Positions 35,506-48,616 of a stretch of DNA of 64,000 nucleotides are shown here, in pieces. Position numbers and translations under genes: made by a program. Source of the stretch: Rhodamnia argentea (lineage: Eukaryota > Streptophyta > Magnoliopsida > Myrtales > Myrtaceae); the NCBI RefSeq assembly GCF_020921035.1, contig NC_063152.1, positions 28,023,903 through 28,087,902 on the forward strand. The letters are read 5' to 3'. Within the stretch, counting starts at the first letter, position 1, and each line of letters begins with the position of its first letter. The notes under the pieces were generated by a model, which was given only the letters and a program-made list of their open reading frames with translations, ran no database searches and was not told the DNA's origin.

Positions 35506-38500
35506 TTACGCGTTGCTCGAAACCTCCCAAAAACTAAGAAGTAAATGAAGAAGAAGACGAAGAAAAGGGGGAGGGGGAAGAGAGAGTTAGGTAAGTAATT
35601 AAATATAGTGCTCGCATGTCAAGAAGAAGACATGCATACCTATCTGTGATCAGCCATAGAGCAACCCAATCTTGAAAAAAGTCGGTGATGGACTTCAAAA
35701 GTGGGCTGCAAAACATCTTGGCAAAAGCTGCCAAACTGTATCGGACGTGCGGCTCTCTTTGGGGCAACTACCCAGGTTGTTCAATCTAAAATATCAATAG
35801 GAAAATCAAAAATAGCTTCAAGCATGCATTGGTTACAGAGCAGGACAGGGCAAATGCATATATATTATTGAGTTGTGTGGCCTGGATAAGGTGGGAAAGG
35901 GGTCTCACTTACACAAGGGACGGAAAAGCTAATTTGTCCTCTCTTTTTGACCTTGTCGATTCTCATTGTCATACCAAACATTCTTCTCTTTCGTCCATCT
36001 TTTTAGCTTTACGAAGACACTTACCAAGTGAAACTGTTTAAGCAGATATCTACATTCACTTCATTATTAATTGGAGAGGAAAAAAAAAAAAAATACCCAC
36101 AGTAGTCATAGAGATCAGAGTGCCACCCCCATGAGCTTTTCATGGTTTCTCAGATTGGAAATTCTTGTACAAGTTCTATAATTCGAAGTCATTTTCAATT
36201 TACAGACAGATTGGCTAGTCATGAGATGTGCAAGAAACGGGGCGATTCATTCGCTCGAGATTGTGATGCGAACTATACTACTCCATACAATCCATAGGCG
36301 AAGATCGCATGTGAAGGTAGGCTGCGCGTTGCATTTGCAGGGTCTGGCATCTTAAAAACAAAGGGCAAAATTCACAAGCTCAAGCTTCTTCTCTTTTCTG
36401 CACAAATGGATTACTGGGGAAGAGACAAAAAGACGAAGGCTCACATCAAAAGATCCCCCGACGCTGGATGCATTTATCAATCAGAGAGATGTCACTCTCA
36501 AACCCCTGCAAGTTAGGGAGAAAAAAAGCGAGCTGATGCTGGGGCTCGACGAGGCGAGCACAAGCATGTGAAGGTGATTAGATTAAGGTGCAAATGCAAT
36601 TTAAGAGAAAACGACATGCTATCCGCCTCAACAGAGAGCCATTAAAGGGAAATGTCTTCATTCTTGAGTTCTCCACTTAAAAAGGAATCTTTTATTATTA
36701 TTTTTTTACTGTTTTCATAGAACAGGGCGGAAACAGAGAATGCCCATTTTCTCTGTTTTCACACGTAGAGGAAAAGAACAGGGAAGCAAATGTTTCATTC
36801 GAGAGTCAAAGACTGGGTGGGTTGGTTGGGTTTCAAATTCAACTTAATCTGCTTCACGTCAGTCAGGGATTTTCGAAAGAGAAATAATGAAAGGTGAAAG
36901 CTGCCAAAAAGGATTCTGATACTTGATTGACAAAAAATGCAGTTTTTCACTTTTCTTGAGCTACCCTTCATGCGAATAATCCCAAACTCTGAAACTTTGT
37001 AGTCCAGATGCCATCATCACTAACCTCAAATTAATCAGCCTGGCCATCAACTCTCAGTTGTTAATAGATGCAGGGGTACATAGAACTCAAGCTTTAAATA
37101 AATGCATCATCAACAACCTGCGAACTGGTAAAAACTCAGGTCCTAGGCTGCAAAAGTGTACTAAAAATTCTGATTATTAAATGACTAGGATGAACATGAT
37201 AATGTCCTATTTATAACGAGAACAAGCCCATTTCCCGAGGCATGCAGAAAAACCTACAGAGTCACATAAATTTGCATGCAGGTGTGTGCACACAGCCATC
37301 TGGTTTTTGGAATGATGAGAGTAACTCAAGTCTCATGGTCCATAGCCCAAGGAATGTCCGTCTTTGCCGCCCAAGATTTCCGTTTCTAGTCGCACTGTTT
37401 GAAAACGCACTTGTTGGTAGGTCGTGTCTTTTAAATCTAGTAGCCAAACTTGACTCAAGAGTCTTTCATCGACTTTCGAAAATGGTTTTCTAACATCGAT
37501 TGAATTTTCACTGTTGACCAAGTTAGATGCGCGAGTTCCATATTAAATATGTCATTTTTGTCAATAATTTGCTCCGTCGAATTGGTCCCACTACATGAAA
37601 ATTCTTGCTACGATACTTTGTGATGCCGGGTATCAAGATATTAGATACATGCTTGATCACTGACAATGTTAGCAATGCTAATGAGAACCATGAGCTCTTC
37701 CTAACTGGAAGGCCTTCATATTAAGTTGAGCAAGACCTTGTTGAAGTAAGAATGCTGTCACTTGATGCTCTTGAGATGATCAATGGTAATTTACATGTAG
37801 AGGTGCCAAAGAGAGGTCTATGTACACAATGACACTTTGCTTTGGGCCAAAAAAGAAACTTATTGATAGCTTTTCTAAATAATAATACTATGAGTGTCAT
37901 AATTTTTGTTTTTCTCGCTCATTTGAGTGTTAGAAGAAATTCACCTTACAAAATTTGCAATGGGAGTAGAGCAGGAGAAGTGACGTGTGTTTGTATGAAC
38001 AAAGCCAAGATGAAGGTCTTTTGTATTTTTTGTCAATATTGCGGACTGCAAAGTCCAACAAGATTCGATGAGTACTGAGCATTAATTTTTCTCTCCACGC
38101 CGTCGCTTTTTCCCGTGCATTTAGTCTCTGTCGAGTGAGAGAGATCACGCTGAGCAAAGAGAAGTGAGTGAGTGAGTAAAGGAGAAGACAGAGCACGCGC
38201 GAGAGAGGGAGAGAGAAGAAGCGTCTTCGTCCATGGGGTCAACAAGTTTCAGAGATAGGGAGCAAGCTTTTAGAGATAGGGAGAGAGAGAGAGAGAGAGA
38301 CGACATTTGATGAAGCATTTAGAGAAAATCTTTGCCATGTCGGATAAAGATTTTCCAACATCGAAATGAAAAACTAAATAAGAAAAAGCTAATTCCCAAC
38401 ACATATACTTGAGTGAACGATTTTATAGCGATGTAACACTCTAGTACATGAAAAATAAGTTAATTCGCAAATGAGTACCATACGAAATGTATAACATTCA

Positions 38501-38954
38501 TCGTGTTTTTAGCCCGACACTTCCCGTATCTAAAGGTGGGAAGAAAGAGGGGAACGCTGGAACGTGCAACGGAGGGCGAGCAAGGAAATAGTGAGTTTGC
38601 CCAAAGAGTACACGTCAACATAGCACAGCAACTACAAGTCAACTCGACCGGTTTTTATATGGTCCGTTTGGTAGGACCTGTCGTTCGCTCCCTGACTCGG
38701 CCGGAGACTCAGTGAGTGATACTGACTTGAGTCTGCCGATTTGCAAAGTGTCAAGAAATGGACATCGAGAAACCCGTCAAAACCCACCTCAGGATGTGAA
38801 TTTCTTTTCATTCCTTTCTTCTTTTTCAATCTCCCCTCCAGCCTCAAAAGCAAATCTCTTTCTTGAGAAACTATTAAATGTCGCTCCCTTCTTCTTCCCC
38901 ATAACCCACTAACCAGCTCTTGCTCTGCCACTCTCAATCTCTTTCTTATTGTTT

Positions 38955-38973
38955 CTCTCTCTCTCTCTCTCTC
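38955..38973 (+). repeat. (CT)n tract abutting the R3-MYB start codon
   Basis: CT run ending one base before the ATG at 38975, so it lies in the leader of the R3-MYB gene. A GA/CT tract of this kind could bind BPC-type factors (inferred). Confidence 0.65.
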
Positions 38974-38974
38974 G

Positions 38975-39950
38975 ATGGATAAACAACGCCGCCATAAGCA
39001 GGCCAGGACCAGCAGTTGTTGCTCCGACGGTGAGTTCTCTTCCTTCCGTCTTATTTTATTCCCTGCCATTCTCACTTTTTCTTTGCTCTTCATCTTTTTC
39101 TTCTTGGTCTCTTCTTTGGCTCTTCACGTTTCTGTATACTTGCTCTGAGCTCTTTCCGTTCGGACTTTTGCATACATGTTTGAAGGCTCTGATTATAATC
39201 ATTTCCATTTTTCTTGTGAATGTTTTGGCAGAGGTGAGCAGCATTGAGTGGGAGTTCATAAACATGTCAGAGCAAGAAGAAGACCTTATTCACAGAATGT
39301 ACAAGCTCGTTGGTGACAGGTAAAAAGCACAGCTGAAGTTTGATTTTGCTTTCTTTCTTCCTCTCTCTCGTGTCTCGTAGTTTCACGAAACTAGTGATTA
39401 AATAACAGCCATTTTCATTTCTTCAACTTCCATTATTAGTGTGGCGTTAAAGCAAAGCAATGTGGTTTTCTTTTTCTGAGAAGACTTTAGGAGAAAGTAT
39501 AGTCAGGCCCAACTGATAATCCACATTGTATATCGGCAAGAGTCTCGTGGCAAAAGGCTCCACCAAAGCCGGGTTCCGCAGTGTCTTTAGACATGTCAAG
39601 GACCTTGAAGTGAAACCTTGAGTGCCTGTTAGACCAGAAGCCTAAGTATTTGATGTTTCAGGTCACCGTTTAAGAAATAGACCGCCCATCAATCTCTAGA
39701 GACTATAAATGCTATTCATTCAGTGATTAACTTCAATGCAGAGTTAGCTTATGGTTGAGTAGACCCTGTTTGTCTTTTCGGTTGCTTATTACATGGGAAT
39801 AAAAGAAATGGCAATGTGCTTCTCAGGTGGGCGTTGATTGCGGGTCGAATTCCGGGTCGGAAAGCGGAGGAAATCGAGAGGTTTTGGATCATGAGACATG
39901 GGGAGGTGTTTGCTGAGAGGAGGAGACAGCTAAGAAGACACAAGTCCTGA
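38975..39950 (+). CDS. single-repeat R3-MYB, CPC/TRY/ETC1 family
   Basis: Small MYB without an activation domain. In the family these proteins compete with R2R3-MYBs for bHLH partners (GL3/EGL3) and repress trichome or promote root-hair fate, moving between cells. Exons: 38975-39029, 39232-39319 and 39827-39950, in phase, coding 88 residues. The bHLH-binding motif [D/E]Lx2[R/K]x3Lx6Lx3R is complete: Asp36, Leu37, Arg40, Leu44, Leu51 and Arg55 in EEDLIHRMYKLVGDRWALIAGR. The first Trp of R3 is in IEWEFINM (Trp25), and the third helix has GRKAEEIERFW. The two introns lie where CPC-like genes have them. The short tail (VFAERRRQLRRHKS) resembles ETC1/TRY. Closest member not resolved. Intact. Confidence 0.95.
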
Positions 39951-40072
39951 TGTTAAATTCCAAATTCCTTCTAAAAAAATCAGCTTTTTAGAATTTTTTT
40001 TCCCCTGCTCAATCCTCCGTTTTTTAAATTTTGGGGCATGCTAAAATCTGTAGTTTCTCTCCTTTCCCTAGG

Positions 40073-40107
40073 ATTAGATTAGATTAGATCAGATTAGATT
40101 AGATTAG
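40073..40107 (+). repeat. (GATTA)n pentanucleotide tandem
   Basis: About seven imperfect copies of ATTAG/GATTA in the probable 3' flank of the R3-MYB gene. Confidence 0.8.
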
Positions 40108-41375
40108 ACGTGTAAAATGTCACAAGGTTCTTGGAGGTTGGATGAAACTGAAAGCACCAATGGCAGTGACATACCCATTTGGCCAAATTATAAATGAGTC
40201 GGACCGTTTGGACTCTCGAAGCTACACAAATTTGCACTATCAGAAGAGGACAGAAGTAGGGACAAAATCCATACCAAAGAAACAAAGATTCGGAGCTTTT
40301 TAGATTATTTAGTTTTCATCTCAGTTGGTATGTGGTCCACCAGTTAGCTTTTCAATTCTGGATGGTCGATGGGTCACTTTCTTGAATCTCTCACAAAAGG
40401 GAGAGTTGGAGGAAAAAGAAATGGTTCTGGTTAAATTCAAGATGTTCTGCTTCCTTCTGCTATGCCTTAGCCACATGAAACATTTGCTGCTAGACTGCTA
40501 CGGTATACAGTAATAGAGTCATTTTGCAAGTACACACATGCATCCCTTCATTTTTCCTGGTTCCATGGTCATCCCTCTGAGTTTTTTTCCGATGTAATAT
40601 CGTAGTCTGGACTCCCAAAATTGCATCTTGAACCTGTCACCAATTAGTATGGCAAATTAAATCGATCACCAATGTGCAGTCAAGGCAAATAGTAGAAGCT
40701 TGGCGACATTACTCAAATCTTTCCATTCTCTCTATGGGTTGGAGTTGGGACATTGAAGTTGGTAACTTGTCATTGAGATCTCAGTGGTTTGGGAGAGTGA
40801 TCTTTTCCTTTCTGAAATGGTAGATAGATTCTTTTGTCGGAAAAGGCAGAGTTGAAGATGATATTGGTCAGATCTGCAAAGGCCCAAAGGGACTTAACAG
40901 GTCCCCGCCCAACACATGTTTCAAATGTCCCCCACACGGCTGTGCGTCTTACCAAAGGAATGTGTTTGGTCGAAAACGCCTTCCTTCAACTCGACTTTTG
41001 ACAGTTCGAGCCCTGTTATTATCGAATGTCGGGTTAAGAAATGCTTGATTGCACACGAATTTCGCATCCGCGATCAGACTCCGCTGCCAGTGCGCACCTT
41101 AAAATGCTTGCAATCTCAGTTAATGTTGTTTACAGAAAGCAACAACCTGTCAAACAGGGGCTCCGTCGGTCAAAATGGTAATTGGGGCCTCGACTAGGAT
41201 CCTTTTGGATCAGCTGCTAAATTGGATCATCTGTCGTTTACCTTCACGTCAAGTCTTTCAATGGTTCTTGGCTTTTTACGTGGTACAGAGCCTACGGACA
41301 TATCAGAGTCTGCTCGCTCAAATGGCAACGCGAGCGATGGCCGATAGGTCTACGAGATGAGATTAGCATATTTGA

Positions 41376-41414
41376 TGACGTGGCATGTGAGCTCGACACG
41401 GGGCGTCCACGTGG
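41376..41414 (+). promoter_or_regulatory. paired ACGT elements upstream of the small membrane-protein gene
   Basis: TGACGTGGC at 41376-41384 and CCACGTGG (palindromic G-box) at 41407-41414, about 220-250 bases before the start codon at 41632. Paired ACGT cores bind plant bZIP factors in ABA- and light-responsive promoters (family knowledge). That they act on this gene is inferred. Confidence 0.45.
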
Positions 41415-41631
41415 GGCCCACATCAATCAAAGATGGTGATGAAGACCAGATCAAGGCCCAATGAAGCCAAGGGCCCAACTGAAGGTCATAAGAGCTTCAA
41501 GCTGCCAACCTCACATTACCCATTTTGCAAATAAGAAGCAGAAGCTGCAGCTGAAAGCGCTGGAAAACACAAACAAACAGTGCCTGAAATTGATCGAGAC
41601 ATCGAGAGAGGGAGAGAGAGTGAGGAGGAAG

Positions 41632-43127
41632 ATGATACACCGGAAATGGAGTCTCCTGACTGGTCCCGGCGCTATTCTCGGTGGCATAGTGGCCGCTGTC
41701 GTCGTCGCCAACTACATCTTTCTAGGCGTAATCTTCTCTCTCTTTCTCTCTCCCCCTAATTTCAGCACAAAAAAAAAAAAAAGGTTTTTTCCTTTGTTCG
41801 TTTTCTAGCTGCATCGTTGCGCGGCTCCCGCCGGATTCTCTGGCTTATCGCTTTGAATTGATGAGCTTTATGCGGGTGGCGATGTTGGATCTGGTTTTTT
41901 GCGGATGGCGATTGTGGGGGAGGGACATATGTTGAACTTTGAATGCCTGAACTGACGAGCTCATTGGTATATCGAGCTCGTGTTACGAAATCCTTTTAAG
42001 TCGCATGAAATTGGTTTTGACTTAAGGGCTGGGCCCATCACGTGAGCTGACAACAGGTCGATGATATGTTTCTAACTGAATCAGATGAATGATTCTGCTT
42101 TTATTTCTTTGGTACTGTCCGTATGTCTGGTGATTACTTGTTCTTCAATACTATAGAAACAGTTGACTGGAAGTCTGTTTTGGCTTCAAAGCTTCATGCC
42201 TGATTTTACTGGATTGAAATTACTGGAAATGTACTCGTGAAGGTATAAGTAGCTTGGGAATTCAGTAATGGGAACATTTCCTCTACTTATAAAATTTTGC
42301 TAATATATTAGTTGGGTGGTGGTTTTAGAATCATATACTAGGAAAATTCGTTGTTTCATGCCACAATATGCGTTTTCTTGGCATAAGTAGTTGTTCGTAA
42401 TCCTGACGGTACTCCTTCAGGTTTGCTATCTAGTGGAAGAGGAGGACCAATTGGACTGATGCTCGAAAGAAAGGGATGGTAGGGAGAGAGATGAACTTGT
42501 AGGATGAAACTGAAAGACCTACTTTTTTGTTGGGATATTCATGAGAATCCAGTGTTGTCAGATAGACATGGCGCCAGATGGATGCGAGAGTGAAATAAAT
42601 ATATTGTGTGAATTCTTGGACTTTCCTTTTGTCCGGCCTGGCCGGTGTCTTATTGCTTGTTCATAGTTTTGCATTGTCATATTATACAACAACTCGCATT
42701 GCCACATCATCTATTAAAACACACTTGTTCTAGGTACATGTACATGACCATTTAATTGAGACTTCAGCTCGTTTGTTATTATCGGTGGCCATGCTATTTC
42801 ACTTGCCAAGGCTTTTAAGCTAGAATAGGAAGTACATTTTAAAGGCCGGCCACTGACCTTCCACTTAAACACTCGTTGAAAATTTGAGAAAGAGAAGTTG
42901 CAGCAACCATTTTAGGGTGCGGTTTACTTCAGTCAGTTCATCAAGCAATTTTTAAGCCGTCCCTTATGTAACGCATCTCTGGCTAAGTATGCAATTGAGT
43001 CACAGTGTCATTTTTTGTCACCTTTGTTCTTGATGTTCTTACCTGCTTCATACCTCATTGCTATTTATAGGATCCATTCCGTAAGCCAGAGCCAAAGAAG
43101 GAGTACTCACCATCGTCTACCAAGTGA
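41632..43127 (+). CDS. 50-residue single-pass membrane protein, two exons
   Basis: Exon 1 is 41632-41727 (32 codons) and exon 2 is 43071-43127 (18 codons plus stop). Both boundaries are standard GT/AG and phase 0. The protein begins MIHRKWSLLTGPGAILGGIV, continues with a hydrophobic Ala/Val run (AAVVVANYIFLG, membrane segment about residues 11-31) and ends in a charged, Pro-rich DPFRKPEPKKEYSPSSTK. A purine-rich leader (GAGAGGGAGAGAGAG) precedes the ATG. I recall similar tiny conserved plant proteins (about 50 residues, one span, DPF after the span) but cannot name one with certainty. Size and topology recall small accessory subunits of mitochondrial complexes, which is only a suggestion. Exon 2 is too short to stand out by itself; the splice signals and joint reading support the model. 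Confidence 0.72.
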
Positions 43128-44423
43128 TCATGGTGATGTGTAAGCAATCTTCTTTTCCTAAGTTTTGGTCATTGCCTCTGTTGGATTTTCGCTTGGACAT
43201 GCCAATAACTTGGAATCTCTTATCAGAACTCAAGTGAACGTGAGGACCATGTTTGGGCTGGGTTTTGAGAGTTCTTGAACCTTACGATGGAAACAGAAAG
43301 TTGTATCTTGAAATATTAGTTTCGAGAACATTGTTCAACCCTATGTACCTAGCCATTCTCTTTTGTTGTATGCTGCTGTCACATTTTCTGCTTGACTGCC
43401 AAAAATAAGGTTCAGTGAACACTGTGGCTAATGCAAATGTTCCCATTGATGGCAGAAGGTAATGAATTGTCATGCTGATATTTCTGAATTAGTCATTTAG
43501 AGCTTCAATATTAATGTTACTTTTTAGCGAACTTAAGACCGGCTTTGGTACAATGCTAAACCTTGCTTCGCCAGTTGTGATCAAGGGCGAGCAAAACATC
43601 TTTTTTTACTATAGCTAGATTGACCATATCAAATAGAAAAAGGGAAATACATAGGACGGCAACTAAACGTATTTTGGACCTAACTCTATTTTGGACCAAG
43701 TTAAAATGAAGTCGATGATCTACGTGACAAGTCTCCAAGCACAAGGCCTGGTCTTTCACTAAATGCACTTGAACATCACTCTGCCAACTTTCCCCATAGG
43801 AGAGGTATTTCTGGGGCTAGCTAAGAACTAGAACTAGTTTAACTAGACAAACTGCAAAACACACTTCCACCCCAAACGTATTGCAACCGGGTACCGGGTT
43901 AGACTGGTTTGGCGGCGCAAAAAAGCTTGGCGAAGGTTGTTTACAAAACAATCCTATGTATAGCAAGTGAAGCATCAGTGGCGCCAAACGCTGTGGTGTA
44001 ATTTGTTGACCAGTCAATTTGTGAATTACCTCTGGAGCATGAGAACAATTTCAAAGCAGAACTAAGTATTTTCTCCATTTATGGAGTGATCTCAAAACTT
44101 GTAAACGGTCTCCCACATACGAGTAATTTGTGTCACCAAGTGACTTGAAAGAACTTGCAAGAAGGGCTGCCCTGCCGCGGCCAAAGATAGAATAAGTGAA
44201 TGAACTCCGACAAGCAATCTGCCTTAAAGCAAGACCATCCTGTACCACCCTCAAAAACAATTCAAGAATTGAAGAATGTGTAAGAATGAAGTATTCGTAA
44301 TTGATCCCTTTACAAGCTTCATCCCAACAGATCAAAAAGGGATGACAATGCTACGACCTTTTCTCCGTATCCTCAGAGATGAAACCATCTCTTCCAAACA
44401 ATTTATACCGCCAAAATTTCATG
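43128..44423. other. spacer between convergent genes
   Basis: About 1.3 kb of 3' flanks from the small membrane-protein gene (plus) and the TBL gene (minus). No gene or repeat is recognised. Confidence 0.35.
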
Positions 44424-47400
44424 TCAATGAAGATTTCCTTTTGAAAGATTCACCAGCATTTCCATTACCAGATCATTCCAAGAATCAATTGGCCCTGGCA
44501 AGCACCAATGCAAGCAATCATTCTGGACCTTGGCATTTTTGTCTTGAGCAAATGGTTGGAATTGCCGATACGGACCTGGGTGTGCATCAGGCCGCAACAG
44601 CGACATCTGCGTTGTGTCGAGTAATGCCAAAGTGACCCCTTTCTGGGATCCCATTTCCACAGCCGTCCCGACTTCCTCCAATTCAATGTCGCGCATAATT
44701 TTGTCCACATCCTTCAGGTCCACCTCTCCGCCTTTGAATGGAATGGTTCTATTGCAAGTCCCCCCACTAAACCATTCCCCATTCTCGAAATGATCCGGGG
44801 TGGTGGTTCTAAAGAAAACAAATGCTCGATGTTCAGAATTAGTGACAAAGCTCAGAACTAGCTGAAGAGCTTTTCTGTATGCATAATCGAAACCTAGCTC
44901 TGTCAAGTTCTTTCCAGGGCAGTAGTGACATCCCATGACTGTATCATTTTCATGGTAGATGGCAGTTTTCAGAAACCACTTGCCACCGGCAATCACGGCG
45001 TAATCATAGTTCTTGTACTGCTCAGTCCATTTCTTGTCAAGTTCGTCAAGATGAAGCTGGATTTCCGATGAGGACACTCCATTTATGTCTTCAAATATAT
45101 CTGCTTTAACGAGGAAAGGAGTCCATATGACTGCAAGAGTGAAGTTGTGAGCTGGAAAATACCATCTTTTTGATCTGTGCTCTTTGTCATGGTAGACCTC
45201 AATGGCTTCCCCAGCCTGCACAACATGATCATAATGTAAAGACTGAAAAAGATTGATCTGCCTCAAGGATCTACACCTTATCCAACTGCTTGGGGACAGC
45301 GGGGTTTTTTTATGTTGCAGCTATTATAGGTCCAGTTGATGCTATGTGGAAGAATCTTATAAATGTGCAACCTGATTTACAGGAATGGGGTCTACAATCA
45401 GTGCTTCAGTAAAATGTCCGACCATTTTATTGAGTTTCTTGCCTATACGTGCATTGGAAATCTGTCAGGAAAATACCCCAACACTAAAAAGAAGATACTT
45501 GCGACAACAAACCAACTTGAAGGATATGCTTGAGTTCAGAAACATCGAATCCAACAAGAAGACCTCGTCTCAATGGGATAAATCCACACCTATGATAATT
45601 TAAAGTAACCTTTGGTTGCCTGATGGATGCCACATGGACAGCTGAGTGTGTGCACTCAAAACTAAAGAACTAACATTACCATATGGTGGAAATGGGACTA
45701 AGTTTCTAGAAAGAAGTTGACAAAACAGCAAGGCCACCAGAAAAAATGACGAAAATCCCTCACTATTATTTTATTTTGCTCACAACAATGGAAATTGCAT
45801 TTAAGACCTAATTAGAACTGACAGGTCTTCCTGTGTTAGGGAAAATTACAATAAAACATCACGAAATATTGTATAAGGAGGTGCTTATGATAAGGACAAA
45901 GAATCGACTCCCTAGAATGGTGGTGGGCGAACCGGCCAGCTGGGAGAAAGACTTGGTAACCTCTTCAAAAGCAGTAGTCCCACCAAAAAAGTTGCAGATA
46001 TCCACCACATACAATGAGCTCTTCAAACACCAATTTGTAAGTCATCAAGAAATTAAACCAATTCTGACATCAAACCAAAATAATTGTGTAGCCAAAGCTG
46101 CCTGCCAGCCTACCAAAATATACCCTGCCCCACATATAATCAGCAAGAAAAGAGTCCTAGAGGAACAATGGAAAAAGCACAAGGCAATCTCCATCATGAA
46201 ATTCCACGTGAATAACTCATGATCTTCCACTCGCCTTCGCATCCATGAGTCATTTGATCAAATAATTCTGCGATGGCACTTAAGATGAACATTCATAAAC
46301 TGTTTCAAACAAATTTCTTTCTCCGTTGGATTTACATTGACTGGCCAAAAGCTCATAGGAAGTGACAGAACAGTTGTGGCAGTAGATATTATGAGGCTGA
46401 TGCTGAGATCACATACCTGAGAGAGGATGCAGAGCAATGACTGAACATGGTTACGAGAGATGGAATCGCCTATAAACGCCCATGACTTATCCTTCATCGT
46501 GTCAAGAAATTTGTCAGGATCAAACTTGGCCAACTCGCAGTCCCGGGGAGTCCACCTCCAGTAGAGGTAACCAGAATCAGGACGTCCATTTTTCATGCAA
46601 TTTTGATGAGCTTCAATGGCATGGCAACTCTCATTGGTGTACAAGGGACCGGATGGGTCAGGTACCCATTTTCCAACAAAGATATCACAAGTTTCTGCCA
46701 AATATTGGGCCAAAGAGCAATTAAAAATACACCACAGCACCACCATCACATTGAAGATCAAAACATGCAAAAGACAAATTAAGTATGATTGCTCTATGCA
46801 CGGTGCATTATACATATCAGCGCAGAAAAACAAAAATGTTTATATTTTTGGGAAATTTTGAGATTTGTCTTGATTGCATCCAATGACAGAGTAAGCTTCA
46901 TAACAGATTGTGGAGGACCGATCTTCATCTATCGAAGATGAATACTCACACACACACACACACAAAAGTAAATTTATTACAAACAAGATCCTGAGCAAAA
47001 TTCCCACCATATATTATTTCCTTATTGAAGGAGGAGTTAACAAAACAGAGGAGGGAGGGAGAGAGAGAGAGAGAGAGATACTACCATGAAAATCAGCAAT
47101 GCAGTCCCAAAGTAGGATCAGTATGTAAAGCAGAGTGTCACATGTAATTTAATTTTTTCCCACTATTTCATAAACTCAGGTAAGAGAAAGCCAACTTAAT
47201 GTGAATATACACAACCCCAATAAGAAACATAAAAGCAGGTGTCGTAAAATGAGCTCTTGATCCATCGCCGAACACTTCGTAATAGCTCAGATTTTACTAG
47301 CCCAGAGTGATCTAACTTGACCGCATGGTTCACAGCGAATTTTGCAAAACTTTGATAGACAAACCAAATAAAGCAGAAAACACATCAAGTAAAGAACTCT

Positions 47401-47782
47401 ACAGGCTAAAAAAGAATTCAATTTTCTCATTGCATTCGCCAATGCATTTAGTCATTCTTGCAAGCCTTGTATCCCAGAACTTGCAGAGCAAGAACATAGA
47501 AACCCACCCACCTGTCCGATTGATCAGGGACTCATTGTTGGACGTGAAAGTAGCGGAAGAATCACCGTCGTCCGGCCTTTGAATAGGCAGAGAGGCAAGA
47601 GGCGATTCATTTTCAGTTATTGATTCGGAGACGGGTGGCTCCTGAACGACTGACGACGACAACCTGATGGAATCGGAGACGAAGAGGCGAAAAGCGAGAC
47701 CTATCAATAGAAACGACAGAGCGAACTTCGCAAAGACGTAATTTTGCTTGAAGAGGGATGATGGGTTGATTTCGGACCTCAT
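44424..47782 (-). CDS. trichome birefringence-like (TBL) polysaccharide O-acetyltransferase
   Basis: Golgi type II membrane protein of the TBL/DUF231 family, which transfers acetyl groups to cell-wall polysaccharides. Exons on the minus strand: 47782-47512, 46694-46417 and 45215-44424, in phase, coding 446 residues. A membrane anchor lies at about residues 19-36 (KFALSFLLIGLAFRLFV), followed by a Ser/Pro/Glu stem. The PMR5N domain starts CDIFVGKWVPDPSGPLY. The GDS motif is at 166-168 (WAFIGDSISRNHVQSL) and the DxxH motif at 416-419 (DCLHWCLPGP), so the catalytic Ser, Asp and His are present. The sequence resembles the TBL19-TBL27 group, which includes xyloglucan acetyltransferases, but the substrate cannot be decided. 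The ATG at 47782 follows a (GA)n leader. A G-box lies about 180 bases upstream. Intact. Confidence 0.93.
46949..46966. repeat. (CA)n microsatellite in TBL intron 1
   Basis: Short CA dinucleotide run. A (GA)n run also lies in the same intron at about 47060-47079. Confidence 0.75.
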
Positions 47783-47824
47783 TTCCCTCACCTCGTCGTG
47801 CCCACGAAAGGATATAGCAAGGTT

Positions 47825-47843
47825 TGAGAGAGAGAGAGAGAGA
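47825..47843 (-). repeat. (GA)n/(CT)n tract in the TBL gene leader
   Basis: GA on the plus strand, CT on the coding strand, 43-61 bases before the TBL start codon. Confidence 0.65.
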
Positions 47844-47959
47844 TTAGTGATTACCGATTGAAGTGTGAGCAAGCTTTTCGCAACAACCCAAGTGGCGTTT
47901 AGCCAGGAAGAGTTTAATTGAGATACAGACAGACAGACAGACAGATAGAAGGGAGACGC

Positions 47960-47965
47960 CACGTG
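47960..47965 (-). promoter_or_regulatory. G-box/ABRE (CACGTG) upstream of the TBL gene
   Basis: The core lies in GCCACGTGTC, an ABRE-like G-box, about 180 bases upstream of the TBL ATG. bZIP or bHLH binding is inferred from the motif alone. Confidence 0.4.
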
Positions 47966-48579
47966 TCATGTCGACTTTTACTCTTCCTCTGAGTAACCTG
48001 TTAATGCACTTAAAATCTGTTGACAGACTTAAAATGGCATGCATTGAAGTTCAGACAACACTAACAGAGGAGGGGGGAAAAAGGGATGACCAAAAGAACA
48101 GTTGGCATTTAATGGCATATCCAAGTTGCAGCATGGGAAGAGGTTAAGAAATTGAATACATGAAGGTGGAAGATGGTTGCATGAGAGCTCCATCCAAAGC
48201 CATGCTAGATAAGGAGTAAGTGAGTACAACTGAATACTGCACATTGAAACTTGTTATTTAATGATAAAGGAGGAGAAAACAGTAAAATTGAATAATGGGT
48301 TCTCTGTTTTTGTTTATAGAGGATTGAGGAAGAATGAATGTCACTATGGGGACTGGTTGGACCTGGATATCAAATCTAACTGATAATAACGATTTTCATT
48401 TTTTGTTTTGGGTGGTAGAAATAATATGCTTTGATTTGAAGAAAGGTATAATAGGAATTTAGATCTAAGAAGGGTTAATGAGTGGAGAGACTATGAACAC
48501 AGCTGGCAGGGAACCATCGACAACAACTAGAAAAGCTTGGCAACGTCAGACAGTGAAGAGTGGTCCTGTCAGGGCCCCT

Positions 48580-48616
<37 letters not shown>

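Larger units (their letters stand above)
34275..38974. other. long intergenic region between TROL-like and R3-MYB genes
   Basis: About 4.7 kb. It starts with the TROL 3' UTR (AATAAA at 34633-34638). It holds a TRIM-like relic at 35285-35505, an A-run near 36080-36093 and a (GA)n run at about 38278-38300. Open frames here are short, and I recognise no protein. Confidence 0.4.
39951..41631. other. spacer between R3-MYB and the small membrane-protein gene
   Basis: About 1.7 kb without a recognised protein. It holds a GATTA-type tandem at about 40073-40107. Near its right end are two ACGT motifs, listed separately. Confidence 0.4.

Noticed and set aside
38632-39093. 153-codon minus-strand frame opposite the R3-MYB leader
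   Set aside because: Arg/Glu repeats come from the GA/CT tract. It overlaps a well-supported gene on the other strand.
44276-44635. 119-codon plus-strand frame opposite the last TBL exon
   Set aside because: Antisense of the conserved DxxH region, with no independent support.
45833-46222. 129-codon plus-strand frame in the intron region of the TBL gene
   Set aside because: No family resemblance. It lies in the intron between the exons ending at 46417 and starting at 45215.
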